A stretch of DNA of 64,000 nt from Mycolicibacterium baixiangningiae (GCF_016313185.1 NZ_CP066218.1:1612001-1676000); one strand, 5' to 3'. Shown: positions 48,493-58,350, counted from the first letter of the stretch. Numbers and translations are program-made. Notes: generated by a model from the letters alone, not told the origin.

Positions 48493-49028
48493 CTGCCCGA
48501 ATGTACCGAACGCAGCACTTTGTCCAGGGTGCGCAGGTTGCGGGTGGTGGTCGACGATTTGTAGCGCTTCTTGCCCATCGTCCTGCCGATCGTGGTGTCC
48601 AGTGTGGTCGACCTCGGCACCTGCCAGTAGATGACGCCCTCGCCGCGCTGGATCTTCTCCTCGGGTGGGGCGTCTGCGGCCAGTGCCGCGAGTTCGTCGA
48701 GGACCTGCTCGTCGGTGACGAAGGTGACGTAGGAGTGGTGGCCGTCGACCTCCCGCTCGAACGGATACGCCGCCGAGATGGCCGCCACGGTGTCCGCCTC
48801 GTATGCCAGCACCCAGGCGTCGTAGCCGAACCGCTCGCGCAGCGCCTGTTCGGCGGTACTGCGCACGGCCGCGACGTCGGCGTCGCTGTCCAGCAGGACG
48901 TTGCCGCTGGCGAGGATGGTCTTCACCGCGGTGAACCCGGCATCGGTGAACGCCGCCGCCACATCGGCCATCTTGAGGTTGACCCCGCCGACGTTGACCC
49001 CGCGCATGAACGCCACGAAGCGCGTCAT
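48489..49028 (-). CDS. DUF1697 protein
   Basis: 179 residues from ATG 49028, overlapping both neighbours by four bases. FVAFMRGVNVGGVNLKMADVAAAF and later KTILASGNVLLDS are the DUF1697 signature. The family is common and of unknown role; it has a ferredoxin-like beta-alpha-beta plan. Its location between two paralogous methyltransferases inside a tight operon links it to their job, but no activity can be named. Confidence 0.87.
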   Translation of the reverse strand: MTRFVAFMRGVNVGGVNLKMADVAAAFTDAGFTAVKTILASGNVLLDSDADVAAVRSTAEQALRERFGYDAWVLAYEADTVAAISAAYPFEREVDGHHSYVTFVTDEQVLDELAALAADAPPEEKIQRGEGVIYWQVPRSTTLDTTIGRTMGKKRYKSSTTTRNLRTLDKVLRSVHSGR

Positions 49029-49849
49029 GACCCGAACTCCAGCAGCGTGATGCTGGGCCGGCCGCGTCGGAATGCGGGCACCCGGTCCAGCGGCGGCCAG
49101 AACAGCGCGTTGAACAGACCGCGCCCGCGTGGCATGGGGATGTCGTGGGCGGCGGCGACGCCGGCAATCCGGTCGGCGAGCGCGAGGCCCTCGTCGGCGG
49201 TCAGCGCGAACGGCATCGGCGGCGTCACGTACCGGTCGGAGAGTTTGAGGCCCTTGATGGTGCGCCGGCTCAACCAGTGCGGGATCGAATCGAACATCAA
49301 CCGACCGCCGGGGAAGCGTGCGGCGCACGCGGTGATCAGGTCGATGACCTGCTGGGGATCGAGGTACATCAGCAATCCCTCGGCGGTGATGAACACGCCG
49401 TGTGTGGCGTCGACGCGGTCCATCCACGAGCGGTCCAGCGCGGACTGCGCCAGCGCGACGACCCGGTTGTCGGCGGGCAGCAACCGGTCGCGCAACGCCA
49501 TCACCGGTGGCAGATCGATGGAGTACCAAGTCAATTCGTCGGCCACACCCATACGGTCCAGCCGCCACAGGCTGGTCTGCAGCCCTTCGGCCAGCGCCAC
49601 GACGGAGGCCTTCGGGTGTGCGCTGAGGTAGTCGGCGGTGGCGATGTCGAACGCGCGGGCGCGCAGCGCGTGCGACTGGTTGGGTTTACCGAACTTGAGG
49701 TAGTCGTAGTCGATTGCGTCGAGCAGCGTGACGGCCCACGGATCGCGGATCGTCCCGTCCGAGCGCTTCGCCTCGGTGGCCCGGTTGTGCAGTGTCCACA
49801 GCGTGGTCGCCGAGACGCCGTCGAGGGTACTGCCGTCGATCACCGTCAC
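49025..49849 (-). CDS. Class I SAM-dependent methyltransferase, LCMT/PPM-like
   Basis: 274 residues from GTG 49849. [26 protein letters not shown] and [12 protein letters not shown] align one-to-one with the paralogue at 47653-48492. It starts the three-gene operon (ATGA overlaps). Divergent from the Rv1155-like gene by 44 bases. Substrate could be a carboxyl group of a lipid or protein. Confidence 0.87.
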   Translation of the reverse strand: MTVIDGSTLDGVSATTLWTLHNRATEAKRSDGTIRDPWAVTLLDAIDYDYLKFGKPNQSHALRARAFDIATADYLSAHPKASVVALAEGLQTSLWRLDRMGVADELTWYSIDLPPVMALRDRLLPADNRVVALAQSALDRSWMDRVDATHGVFITAEGLLMYLDPQQVIDLITACAARFPGGRLMFDSIPHWLSRRTIKGLKLSDRYVTPPMPFALTADEGLALADRIAGVAAAHDIPMPRGRGLFNALFWPPLDRVPAFRRGRPSITLLEFGS

Positions 49850-49884
49850 ACTTTCGAGTGTAGGAACCGAGTGTAGGAACGTAG

Positions 49885-50337
<453 letters not shown>

Positions 50338-50377
50338 TGGGGGCGACGGCCGACGGTGGCACGCGTAGGCTGCCGGC

Positions 50378-50545
50378 ATGGCTGACGAACCGGAAGACGA
50401 CACCAAGCGCAAGTTCCGGGAGGCCCTCGAACGTAAGAAGGCCAACTCGGCCGGTTCCGCCGGCCAGCGTGAGGGTGGGCCGAAGAAACCGAAGGCGCAC
50501 GGCCCGGTGGAGAACCGCCGCGAGTTCCGGCGCAAGAGCGGCTAG
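50378..50545 (+). CDS. DUF5302 small basic protein
   Basis: 55 residues: MADEPEDDTKRKFREALERK then a Gly-rich middle, and a basic end RREFRRKSG. This is the DUF5302 pattern found in most mycobacteria. It overlaps the convergent MFS gene by four bases. Function unknown; charged, soluble and possibly nucleic-acid binding. Confidence 0.8.
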   Translation: MADEPEDDTKRKFREALERKKANSAGSAGQREGGPKKPKAHGPVENRREFRRKSG

Positions 50546-51774
50546 ACCGCGCTCGACTTCTCCCGCACCAGGATCGCGATCAGGCAGACCGTGGCCAGCA
50601 CCGCCACGGCGATGGCGAAGCCCACACCCGCCGTCTGCAACCCGACAGCCTGGGCGGCCAGGCCCTCACCGATCACCGGCAGCGAGATCGCCACGTAGGC
50701 GACGACGAAGTACGTGGAGCTCACCTCGGCGCGACGTTCGGGTGGGGTGCGTTCGGCGACCGCCGCCAGACCGCGGCTGAAACTCATGCCCTGACCCACG
50801 CCGGAGATCAGCGCGGCCGCGATCAGCCCGGGCAGCGACGAGAAGTACAGCGCCACAGCGAGTACGGACATGCCGACCACCAGGATGGCGCAACCGACGG
50901 CCACCGCCCGCGGCGGCGGGATTCGGTTGGCGAACACCTGGGTGATCGCCGAACTGGCGAAGATGGAGCAGGCGACCGCACCGGCGACCGCGTGGTTGTG
51001 GATGCCGACCACGTCGGCAAGGAACGACGGCGCCACCGAGGTGAACAAACCGGTGACCGCGAAGCCGGCAAAGGCGGCGAGCGCCGCGATCACGAACACC
51101 GACCGCGCCTCGGCCGGCACCGAAAGCCGCTGCGGCCCGATGCGGCCACTGCGCGGCGAAGTCTCCGGGACGACGAGCACGGCGATACCGGCCAGCACGG
51201 CCATCGAGATGTGGACGGCGAACACCAGATGCAGGGGCTGCGGCGCGTACTGGACCAGGAGGCCGGCGAGCAGCGGCCCGGCGCCCAGCCCGCCGATGTT
51301 GGCGACCGTGGCCACCGCGGCCGCCCGGGAGCGCCAGCGTTCCGGTGCGGCCTCGATGACCGCCGCCGTCCCCGTCCCGGTGAAGAGCCCGGCAGACAGA
51401 CCGGACAGCACCCGGGCGACCAGCAGCACGGCCACCGAGTCGGCGACGAGGAACACCACCGCGCTCGCGATCGCGAACCCCACCCCGGCCAGCAGCATCG
51501 GCCGGCGGCCGACGGCGTCGGACCAGCGCCCGAAGGCCAGCAGTGCCACCAGCACACCGCCGGCGTACGCCGCGTAGATCACCGTGGTGGTGAACACCGC
51601 GAAGTCCATCCGATCGGCGTAGAGCGCGTAGAGCGGAGTGGGCACCGTCGTGCCGAGCATGGTCACCGCGAAGGCATAGGCCAGCAGTGCGAAGGCGTAT
51701 CGGCTCAGAGGACGCGGCACGGCATCCGACGGTAGGGGACGGTCGACAACGGCTTCGCGCCGAGTGTGAGACAT
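50542..51774 (-). CDS. MFS transporter
   Basis: 410 residues, twelve hydrophobic segments. Motif A in the 2-3 loop reads GRWSDAVGRRPMLLAG, and the antiporter-type segment LSAGLFTGTGTAAVIEA matches drug exporter MFS_1 proteins. No substrate can be assigned. Start ATG 51774 (MSHTRREAVV) gives a cytosolic N-terminus of about 22 residues. Its stop overlaps the DUF5302 stop antiparallel. Confidence 0.82.
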   Translation of the reverse strand: MSHTRREAVVDRPLPSDAVPRPLSRYAFALLAYAFAVTMLGTTVPTPLYALYADRMDFAVFTTTVIYAAYAGGVLVALLAFGRWSDAVGRRPMLLAGVGFAIASAVVFLVADSVAVLLVARVLSGLSAGLFTGTGTAAVIEAAPERWRSRAAAVATVANIGGLGAGPLLAGLLVQYAPQPLHLVFAVHISMAVLAGIAVLVVPETSPRSGRIGPQRLSVPAEARSVFVIAALAAFAGFAVTGLFTSVAPSFLADVVGIHNHAVAGAVACSIFASSAITQVFANRIPPPRAVAVGCAILVVGMSVLAVALYFSSLPGLIAAALISGVGQGMSFSRGLAAVAERTPPERRAEVSSTYFVVAYVAISLPVIGEGLAAQAVGLQTAGVGFAIAVAVLATVCLIAILVREKSSAV

Positions 51775-51833
51775 GCGGGGTATAACGCCGATCGACGGCC
51801 CCGCTATTCACACCCGGCGCGAATTGTGACCGC

Positions 51834-53459
51834 TCAGTGCGAGACGGCCTTCTCCGCGCCCACCCCGGTCAGCGAACGAACCTCCATCTCGGCGGCGATC
51901 GTCGGATCCTCGTCGTCCGGTGACGTGAGTGTGCCGACGACGCCGAGGAGGAACGCCAGCGGGATGGACACGATGCCGGGGTTGGCGAGCGGGAACCACG
52001 CGAAGTCGACACCCTTGATCATCGAGGTGGCCGTGCCGGAGACCGCGGGGGAGAACACGATCAGCACGATCGTCGAGATCAACCCGCCGTACATGCTCCA
52101 CAGCGCACCGCGGGTGTTGAAGCGCCGCCAGTACAGCGAGTAGAGGATGGTCGGCAGGTTCGCCGCGGCCGCGACCGCGAACGCGAGCGCCACCAGGAAC
52201 GCGACGTTCTGCTCGCGGGCCAGGATGCCCAGCCCGATCGCCAGCGTGCCCAGCACCACCGCGGTTATCCGCGAGATCTTGACCTGCTGCGCCTCGGAGA
52301 CGTTGTCGTTCTTCAGGACGCTGGCGTAGATGTCGTGCGCGAACGACGCCGACGCGGTGATCGTCAGCCCGGCCACCACCGCGAGGATCGTCGCGAAGGC
52401 CACGGCGGAGATGATGCCGAGCAGGATCACCCCGCCGAGCTCGAAGGCGAGCAGGGGAGCCGCGGAGTTCACGCCACCGGGCGCGTCCAGGATGCGGTCC
52501 GGGCCGACCAGGGCGGCCGCGCCGTAGCCCAAGACCAGCGTGAACAGGTAGAAGGCGCCGATGAGCGCGATCGCCCAGACCACGCTGCGCCGTGCCTCCT
52601 TGGCCGTCGGCACCGTGTAGAAGCGCATCAGCACGTGCGGCAGACCGGCGGTGCCGAGCACCAGCGCCAGCGCCAGCGAGATGAAGTTGATCTGCGTGGT
52701 CAGAGAGGCGCCGTACTGGGCGCCGGGGGCCAGGACGTCGCGGGTGGCGACCTTGGTGTCCTCGCTGTCGCTGACCATCGATTGTGCGGCGCCGAGGATC
52801 TCGGAGAAGTTGAAGCCGAACTTCGCCAGCACCATCACGGTCATGATGCCCGCGCCGCCGATCAGCAGCACTGCTTTGATGATCTGCACCCACGTGGTGC
52901 CCTTCATCCCGCCGACGAGGACGTAGACGATCATCAGCACGCCGACGACCGCGATCACGATCGACTGCCCGACACCGCTTTCGATGTTGAGTAGCAGCGC
53001 GACCAGCACACCTGCGCCCGCCATCTGGGCCAGCAGGTAGAACAGCGACACGGCCAGGGTGTTGGTGGCCGCGGCCATGCGCACCGGACGCTGCCGCAGG
53101 CGGAAGCTCAGCACGTCGGCCATGGTGAACTTGCCGGTGTTGCGCAGCAATTCGGCGACGAGCAGCAGCGCGACCAGCCACGCCACGAGGAAGCCGATCG
53201 AGTACAGGAACCCGTCGTAGCCGTACACGGCGATGGCGCCGGCGATGCCCAGGAAGCTCGCGGCCGACAGATAGTCACCGCTGATCGCGATGCCGTTCTG
53301 CGGTCCGGTGAACGCGCGTCCGGCGGTGAAGAACTCGGTGGCGGTGGCGTTCTTCTTGCTGGCCTTGATCACGATGAACAACGTCACCAGGACGAACACC
53401 GCGAAGATCGACATGTTGGCGACGGGGTTGCCGATGGTTTCGGCGGCGAGCACGGTCAC
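51834..53459 (-). CDS. Solute:sodium symporter, ActP (acetate permease)-like
   Basis: 541 residues, about 13 membrane segments. FFTAGRAFTGPQNGIAISGDYLSAASFLG in the first helices and VGGMKGTTWVQIIKAVLL are SSS/acetate permease hallmarks, and the tail after FPLANPGIVSIPLAFLLG fits ActP. The start GTG 53459 overlaps the DUF485 stop (GTGA). ActP/YjcG is always preceded by a small DUF485 partner (YjcH), as here. Transport of acetate or another short acid with Na+ is inferred. Confidence 0.88.
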   Translation of the reverse strand: MTVLAAETIGNPVANMSIFAVFVLVTLFIVIKASKKNATATEFFTAGRAFTGPQNGIAISGDYLSAASFLGIAGAIAVYGYDGFLYSIGFLVAWLVALLLVAELLRNTGKFTMADVLSFRLRQRPVRMAAATNTLAVSLFYLLAQMAGAGVLVALLLNIESGVGQSIVIAVVGVLMIVYVLVGGMKGTTWVQIIKAVLLIGGAGIMTVMVLAKFGFNFSEILGAAQSMVSDSEDTKVATRDVLAPGAQYGASLTTQINFISLALALVLGTAGLPHVLMRFYTVPTAKEARRSVVWAIALIGAFYLFTLVLGYGAAALVGPDRILDAPGGVNSAAPLLAFELGGVILLGIISAVAFATILAVVAGLTITASASFAHDIYASVLKNDNVSEAQQVKISRITAVVLGTLAIGLGILAREQNVAFLVALAFAVAAAANLPTILYSLYWRRFNTRGALWSMYGGLISTIVLIVFSPAVSGTATSMIKGVDFAWFPLANPGIVSIPLAFLLGVVGTLTSPDDEDPTIAAEMEVRSLTGVGAEKAVSH

Positions 53460-53773
53460 GGTGCGTGTCCTTCGAGTTCGGCGCGGATGGCCGCTGCGCG
53501 CGGATCGATCACCTTGTTGGCGTAGCGCACGTAGATGCCGGTGATGAGGAAGGTGGTGACGAACTGGCCGATGCCGATGAGCAGGCCGACGTTGACGTTG
53601 CCGAACACCCGGATCGCCATGAAGTCGTGCGCGAACGCGCCGAGCAGCACGTAGGTGGTGTACCAGATGAGGAACGCCGCGCTCATCGGGAACACGAAGC
53701 GGCGCAACCTGTTCCGCAAATCCTGGAACTCGGGGCTGGCCTGCATGGCCAGATACTGATCACCGTTGGGCAT
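53456..53773 (-). CDS. DUF485 small membrane protein (YjcH-like)
   Basis: 105 residues from ATG 53773, with GGGAGG six bases upstream; GTG 53809 would add 12 residues. Two hydrophobic helices (FVFPMSAAFLIWYTTYVLL, GLLIGIGQFVTTFLITGIY) and a charged C-terminus are the DUF485 pattern. It is translationally coupled to the ActP-like gene and probably forms part of the transporter. Confidence 0.88.
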   Translation of the reverse strand: MPNGDQYLAMQASPEFQDLRNRLRRFVFPMSAAFLIWYTTYVLLGAFAHDFMAIRVFGNVNVGLLIGIGQFVTTFLITGIYVRYANKVIDPRAAAIRAELEGHAP

Positions 53774-53857
53774 CGCTGCCTCCCGCGGTGGAAGATCCGT
53801 TTCGGGCACCGTGACTCCTGACCTCGTCGTGTGAACCGGTTCGGGGATGAACCTAGA

Positions 53858-53873
53858 TGAGATGCAGGTCACA
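53858..53873 (-). promoter_or_regulatory. CRP-like site before the DUF485-ActP operon
   Basis: On the minus strand the site reads TGTGACCTGCATCTCA. It has the left half TGTGA exactly and TCTCA for TCACA on the right, with the normal six-base spacer. It lies about 85 bases before the DUF485 start. CRP control of acetate uptake is known in mycobacteria and corynebacteria. Confidence 0.4.
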
Positions 53874-53970
53874 TACCCCAGCCTTGGCGTGGCCACACGG
53901 TGAAGACCGGAAGCGCTGCGGTGAGCGGTCGGTCGCCGGCGACGAACGGCGGCGCGGCGGGGGCGGGGGT

Positions 53971-55707
53971 TCAGCCCCTGGGCACGCGCTCGATCCCCAT
54001 CCCCAGCCGCTCCGGCACATGCATCCGCGCAAAGATCCGCGCCACATCCGGCGGTGCGCTGCGCCGGGTGAACCGGCTGACGACGATCATCGTCAGGAAG
54101 GCCAGCGGCACGGTCACCGCGGCGGGATAGCCGACGATCACCGCCGCCCACCCGCCGAGTGCACGCTCGTCGACCGCGCCCGCGATCGCGAGCGTCACCG
54201 CCGTTCCTGAGGCCAGCCCGCCGACCACCAGCCCGCAGGATGCACCGATCGCGGTGAGACCCCGCCACCAGATACCCAGCACGAGAAGCGGGCACAGCGT
54301 CGATGCGGCCACCGCGAACGCCAGCCCAACGCTGCGCGAGAGTTCCAGGCCGGAGGTGATGAGCGACAACGGGATCGGGATCAGCCCGCCGACGAGTGCG
54401 GCCATCCGGAAATCCCGCACCCGGCCGCGCAGCACGTCAGTGGCCAGGGCCCCGGCGATGCTCACCAGCAGGCCCGACGAGGTTGCGAGGAACGCCGCGA
54501 TCGCTCCCGCGGCGACCAGCGCGGCGAGCAGCTGCCCGAACACCCCGCCGATCGCCGCGCCGGGTGCGAGCAGGACGGCGGCGTCGGCGGTGCCGGTGAT
54601 CAGCAACTGTGGCACGTAGAGCCGCGAGAACACCCCGAGCAGCGTGGGAAACAGGTAGAACAGCGCCAGCAGCGCGATCACCGCGAGCGCGGTCCGCCGG
54701 GCGACCCGGCCGTCGGGGTTGGTGTAGAAGCGCACCAGCACATGGGGCAGCCCCATCGTGCCGAGGAACGTCGCCACGATGATCGACACCACCTGGTAGA
54801 GCGGATGTCCGCCGCCGAGGCCGCCGCCCGAGGCCAGCCAATCGCTGCCCGCCGCGGGCGTCCCGGCCAGGACCGGCGTGGCCGCGCCGTCGGCCAGCGT
54901 CATGGTGGTGTTCGCCGCCAACTCGTGCTCACCGGATGCCCCGATGGGCGCCGCGGTGACGGGCCTGCCGTCGAGCGTGCCGGTCACCGTGATGCCGGCC
55001 GGTTCGGTGACCTGTACGACGACGTCGGTCTCGATGGCCACGGTCGTGTCGTGGGTGACCGTCGGTGGCAGCGGTCCGCCCAGTTCGCCCCGGTCGGCGA
55101 AGAACAACCCGAGCAGCGCGAGTGCCGGCACGGCGATGGCCGTCAGCTTCAGCCAGTACTGGAAGGCCTGCACGAACGTGATCGAGCGCATGCCGCCGGC
55201 GACCACGTTCGTGATGACGATGCCGCCGACCACCACCGGGCCGATCCACACCGGCATGCCCAGCAGCGTCTTCAGCGCGAGGCCCGCACCCTGGTACTGC
55301 GGCACCAGGTACACCACGCAGATCACGATGACCACGATCATCGCGACCTTGCGCAGCCGCCGGGAACCGAGCCGGAACTCCGCGAAGTCCGGCACCGTGT
55401 AGGCCCCCGAACGGCGCAGCGGCGCCGCGACGAACAGCAGCAGGCCCAGATAGCCGGCGGTGAACCCGACGGGATACCACAGCGCGTCGGCGCCGTACTT
55501 CGCGATCAGGCCGGCGACGCCGAGAAACGATGCGGCAGAGAGGTATTCACCGGAGATCGCGGCGGCGTTCCACTGCGGCCCGACGGTGCGGGAGGCGACC
55601 AGGAAGTCGGAGGTGGTGCGGGAGAACCGAACGCCGTAGGCGCCGATCGCGATGGTGGCCACCGCGGCGGCGAGCAGCGCCGCGGCCGTCAACGGGGATC
55701 CGGTCAT
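53971..55707 (-). CDS. Second solute:sodium symporter
   Basis: 578 residues from ATG 55707 (MTGSPLTAA); the longer frame runs into the next gene and is rejected. SSS signatures are present: SRTVGPQWNAAAISGEYLSAASFLG and VVAGGMRSITFVQAFQYW. An unusual extracytosolic insert of about 90 residues (about 235-325, rich in Thr/Val/Gly) interrupts the middle. The paralogue at 51834-53459 lacks it. The start overlaps the stop of the preceding small membrane gene. Solute unknown. Confidence 0.85.
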   Translation of the reverse strand: MTGSPLTAAALLAAAVATIAIGAYGVRFSRTTSDFLVASRTVGPQWNAAAISGEYLSAASFLGVAGLIAKYGADALWYPVGFTAGYLGLLLFVAAPLRRSGAYTVPDFAEFRLGSRRLRKVAMIVVIVICVVYLVPQYQGAGLALKTLLGMPVWIGPVVVGGIVITNVVAGGMRSITFVQAFQYWLKLTAIAVPALALLGLFFADRGELGGPLPPTVTHDTTVAIETDVVVQVTEPAGITVTGTLDGRPVTAAPIGASGEHELAANTTMTLADGAATPVLAGTPAAGSDWLASGGGLGGGHPLYQVVSIIVATFLGTMGLPHVLVRFYTNPDGRVARRTALAVIALLALFYLFPTLLGVFSRLYVPQLLITGTADAAVLLAPGAAIGGVFGQLLAALVAAGAIAAFLATSSGLLVSIAGALATDVLRGRVRDFRMAALVGGLIPIPLSLITSGLELSRSVGLAFAVAASTLCPLLVLGIWWRGLTAIGASCGLVVGGLASGTAVTLAIAGAVDERALGGWAAVIVGYPAAVTVPLAFLTMIVVSRFTRRSAPPDVARIFARMHVPERLGMGIERVPRG

Positions 55708-56078
55708 GGCTCGCTGTCGATGACCCGGACGAAGTCGCGCTCGGCCTGTTCGGCCAGCCGGACGTACAGCCGGCCCACCCCGTAGAGCAGCGGATACACC
55801 AGCACGGCCAGCACGAGCCAGTTGAGTCGGATGCCGGCGACGGTGAGCGCAGCCCAATCGGGAAAGGCCGCCGACAGCAACGGAATCGCGGCCACCACGC
55901 ACACCACCACGGTGGCCAGCCGCAACGCCAGGCCCAGCTGCGCGCGCACCAGGCCTCGCACCAGCGCATCACCCACCTGCGTCTGCTCCTGCACCTCCAC
56001 CCGGGTGCGCACCATGCGGGCACCGCGGCGGTGGGCGAGGACGACCCGCTCGCGGTGCGGGCGGGCCGGCTCAGTCAT
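55704..56078 (-). CDS. Small two-helix membrane protein paired with the second symporter
   Basis: 124 residues: a basic, charged N-terminal part (REARMVRTRVEVQEQ-type, residues 1-45), two hydrophobic helices about 55-105, and a charged end. It overlaps the symporter start by four bases and the response-regulator stop by eight, so it belongs to one operon. Layout resembles DUF485 partners, but sequence is not clearly DUF485. Confidence 0.7.
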   Translation of the reverse strand: MTEPARPHRERVVLAHRRGARMVRTRVEVQEQTQVGDALVRGLVRAQLGLALRLATVVVCVVAAIPLLSAAFPDWAALTVAGIRLNWLVLAVLVYPLLYGVGRLYVRLAEQAERDFVRVIDSEP

Positions 56079-56853
56079 CGCCGCCGGCGGGCCGCAGCTG
56101 GCGCATCGGGTCGCGCACCAAGCGGTCCCGCAGCTCGCGGGCCTGGCGGCGGCTCACCGGCAACTCGACCGCCGGCGACGACCCGTTGGCGCGCAACCGC
56201 ACCAGCACCGCGCCGTCGCTGGTGCGCAGACCTGTGACCAGCCGCAGTGCCACCAGGTAGGAGCGGTGGATCCGCTGGAAACCCCGTTCCCGCCAACGGG
56301 TTTCGAGCGTGCTCAACGGAATGCGCACCAGATGCGAGCCCGACGCGGAATGCAGCCGGGCGTAATCGCCCTCGGCCTCCACCCAGCCGATGGAATCGCG
56401 GGGAACCAGGTGGGTGATCCCGCCCAGCTCCGCGGGCACGACGTCGGTGTCCGGTTCGTCCTCGGGCGGGGGCGGTTCGGCGCTGCGGGCGACACCGACT
56501 CGCCGGACCGCCTCGTCGAGGCGATCCTGCCGGATGGGTTTGAGCAGGTAGTCGATCGCCCCGACGTCGAAGGCGGCCACCGCCTTGTCATCGTGGGCGG
56601 TGACGAAGACGATGGCCGGCCGATGGGCGAAGTTGGCCAGCACGCCGGCCAATTCGATACCGGACAGGCCGGGCATGTTGATGTCGAGGAAGATCGCGTC
56701 GATGGTGCGCTGGTTGAGTTCGCGCAGTGCGGACGTGGCGTCGTTGACGCCAACCACCTCGCCGATGTCGGGATGGCAGCCGAGCAGGTAGGCCAACTCG
56801 TCGAGCGCGGGCGCCTCGTCGTCCACGGCCAGGACGCTGAACGCCGACCTCAC
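56071..56853 (-). CDS. LytTR-type response regulator
   Basis: 260 residues. Residues 1-115 are a receiver: acidic D11-D12, phosphoacceptor D57 in FLDINMPG, K105 in YLLKPI. Residues about 145-250 are a LytTR DNA-binding domain (WVEAEGDYARLHSASG, FQRIHRSYLVAL, SRRQARELRDRL). It directly follows the histidine kinase gene with four bases of overlap, and leads into the second symporter. It probably controls transport operons here in response to a solute. Confidence 0.9.
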   Translation of the reverse strand: MRSAFSVLAVDDEAPALDELAYLLGCHPDIGEVVGVNDATSALRELNQRTIDAIFLDINMPGLSGIELAGVLANFAHRPAIVFVTAHDDKAVAAFDVGAIDYLLKPIRQDRLDEAVRRVGVARSAEPPPPEDEPDTDVVPAELGGITHLVPRDSIGWVEAEGDYARLHSASGSHLVRIPLSTLETRWRERGFQRIHRSYLVALRLVTGLRTSDGAVLVRLRANGSSPAVELPVSRRQARELRDRLVRDPMRQLRPAGGDD

Positions 56854-58055
56854 GGCGTGTTCACCCGTACGCCGGACCGGAACTTCGGTACCCGCATGAT
56901 GACCTTCGTACCCGCCCCGATCGCCGTCTCGACCACCAGACCGTAGTCGTTCCCGAACGCCGCTCGCAGCCGATGGTCCACATTCGTCAGCCCTACGTGC
57001 GCGGTGTGCCCCGGAGCGGGCGATCCGTTGCCGCCCAGCGCATCGCCGGGCCCGGTGCGCAGCGCGGCGGGGTCCATGCCCACCCCGTCGTCCTCGACGG
57101 TGATGACGCAGCCGGACCCCTCGTCGCGGGCGATGATCTCGATCGACCCGCCGCCGCGTTCGCCGAGCCCGTGCCGCACCGCGTTCTCGACGAGCGGTTG
57201 CAGCGCCAGGAACGGCACCACGACGCCGAGCACTTCGGGGGCGACCTGGAGACGGACCTCCAGTGACGCGCCGAACCGGGCTCGCTCCAGCGTCAGGTAG
57301 CGGTCGATGTTGCGCAGCTCCTCGGCCAGCGTCGTGTACTGGCCTGCGGCGCGGAACGAATAGCGGGTGAAATCGGCGAAGTCCAGGATCAATTCGCGGG
57401 CCCGGTCGGGGTCGGTGCGCACGAACGAGGCGATGGTGTTCAGCGCGTTGTAGATGAAGTGCGGGCTGATCTGCGCGCGCAGGGCGAGCACTTCGGCTCG
57501 GTCCAGGCGGGCGCGCGAGGCGTCGAGTTCGGCGAGTTCGAGTTGCCCGGCCGCGTAGCGCGCGACCTCTCCGACGGCGCCGAGCATGCCGGGTCCGGGA
57601 TCGCGTGCGGTGACGACGGCGAGCACACCCAACAGGTCCCCCGCGTCGGTCAGCAGGGGCTGGCCGATGACGGTCGAGGCGCGGACGGCTGTGAGCACCC
57701 GGCGCTCACCGGCGATCGACTCGCGCACCAGGCGCGCCGCGTCGTCGGCGACCTCGGAGGACCAGATCATGTCGTCCTCCGGATCGCGGGCGAGGAGCTG
57801 GCCGTCGCCGTCGAACAGCGCGATCCCGTCGGTGCCCGTCAGCTCACGCAGGAACGGCGCGGCGGACTGCGCGGAGGTGGTGTCGAGGCCCCGGCGCAGC
57901 GCCCGCGCGGCGAGGGAAGCGGTGTGCAGTGCGGCGTGGACGGCGCGTTCGGTCGGGGTGGCCACGACCCGGCGGGTGCGCACGACGACGACCGCGGCGG
58001 CCACCGCGGCCGCGATCAGCACCGCCGCCAGGACTATCGCGAGCTCGCCCGACAT
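56850..58055 (-). CDS. LytS-type sensor histidine kinase
   Basis: 401 residues. An N-terminal membrane helix (about 5-27), a GAF-like sensory segment (about 60-175), then the LytS-type HisKA region with H199 in SPHFIYNALN, and an ATPase domain with N-box (LQPLVENAVRHGL) and G-box (DDGVGMDP). GAGGTG precedes the ATG. Only one membrane helix is present, so signal input is probably through the cytosolic GAF part. It heads the operon with its LytTR regulator, the small membrane protein and the second symporter. Confidence 0.9.
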   Translation of the reverse strand: MSGELAIVLAAVLIAAAVAAAVVVVRTRRVVATPTERAVHAALHTASLAARALRRGLDTTSAQSAAPFLRELTGTDGIALFDGDGQLLARDPEDDMIWSSEVADDAARLVRESIAGERRVLTAVRASTVIGQPLLTDAGDLLGVLAVVTARDPGPGMLGAVGEVARYAAGQLELAELDASRARLDRAEVLALRAQISPHFIYNALNTIASFVRTDPDRARELILDFADFTRYSFRAAGQYTTLAEELRNIDRYLTLERARFGASLEVRLQVAPEVLGVVVPFLALQPLVENAVRHGLGERGGGSIEIIARDEGSGCVITVEDDGVGMDPAALRTGPGDALGGNGSPAPGHTAHVGLTNVDHRLRAAFGNDYGLVVETAIGAGTKVIMRVPKFRSGVRVNTP

Positions 58056-58190
58056 CTCACCTCGTGGGGTTTTCGGCCACCTTAAACCGGCGGCGTGGCG
58101 AAACCGCAGCTTGTGTGGTGGCGGAATCGTAGACCCGGATCACACGGGTCCCAAAAGCATCACGAGCCTCTGGCCGGGACGCATATGTGG

Positions 58191-58280
58191 TTGCCCGGCT
58201 ATCAGCGACAGAGTCGCTAGAACGGAAACCACTACGGCTGCAGCGACATCCCCGCGACACTGTCGCTCCTAGCCGGGCAA
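58191..58280. repeat. 26-bp inverted repeat in the kinase/HhH-GPD gap
   Basis: Arms 58191-58216 and 58255-58280 match with three mismatches and flank 38 bases. Each arm contains GCGACA-type palindromic core. It stands in the 295-base gap between divergent genes; no gene is seen in that gap. It could be an operator or a small dispersed repeat. Confidence 0.7.
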
Positions 58281-58350
58281 TTCACACACGTACTTGCCGA
58301 GAGACGTCGGTGATCGGACCCGTGATACCCCGCCTCACTAGACTGGCCGG

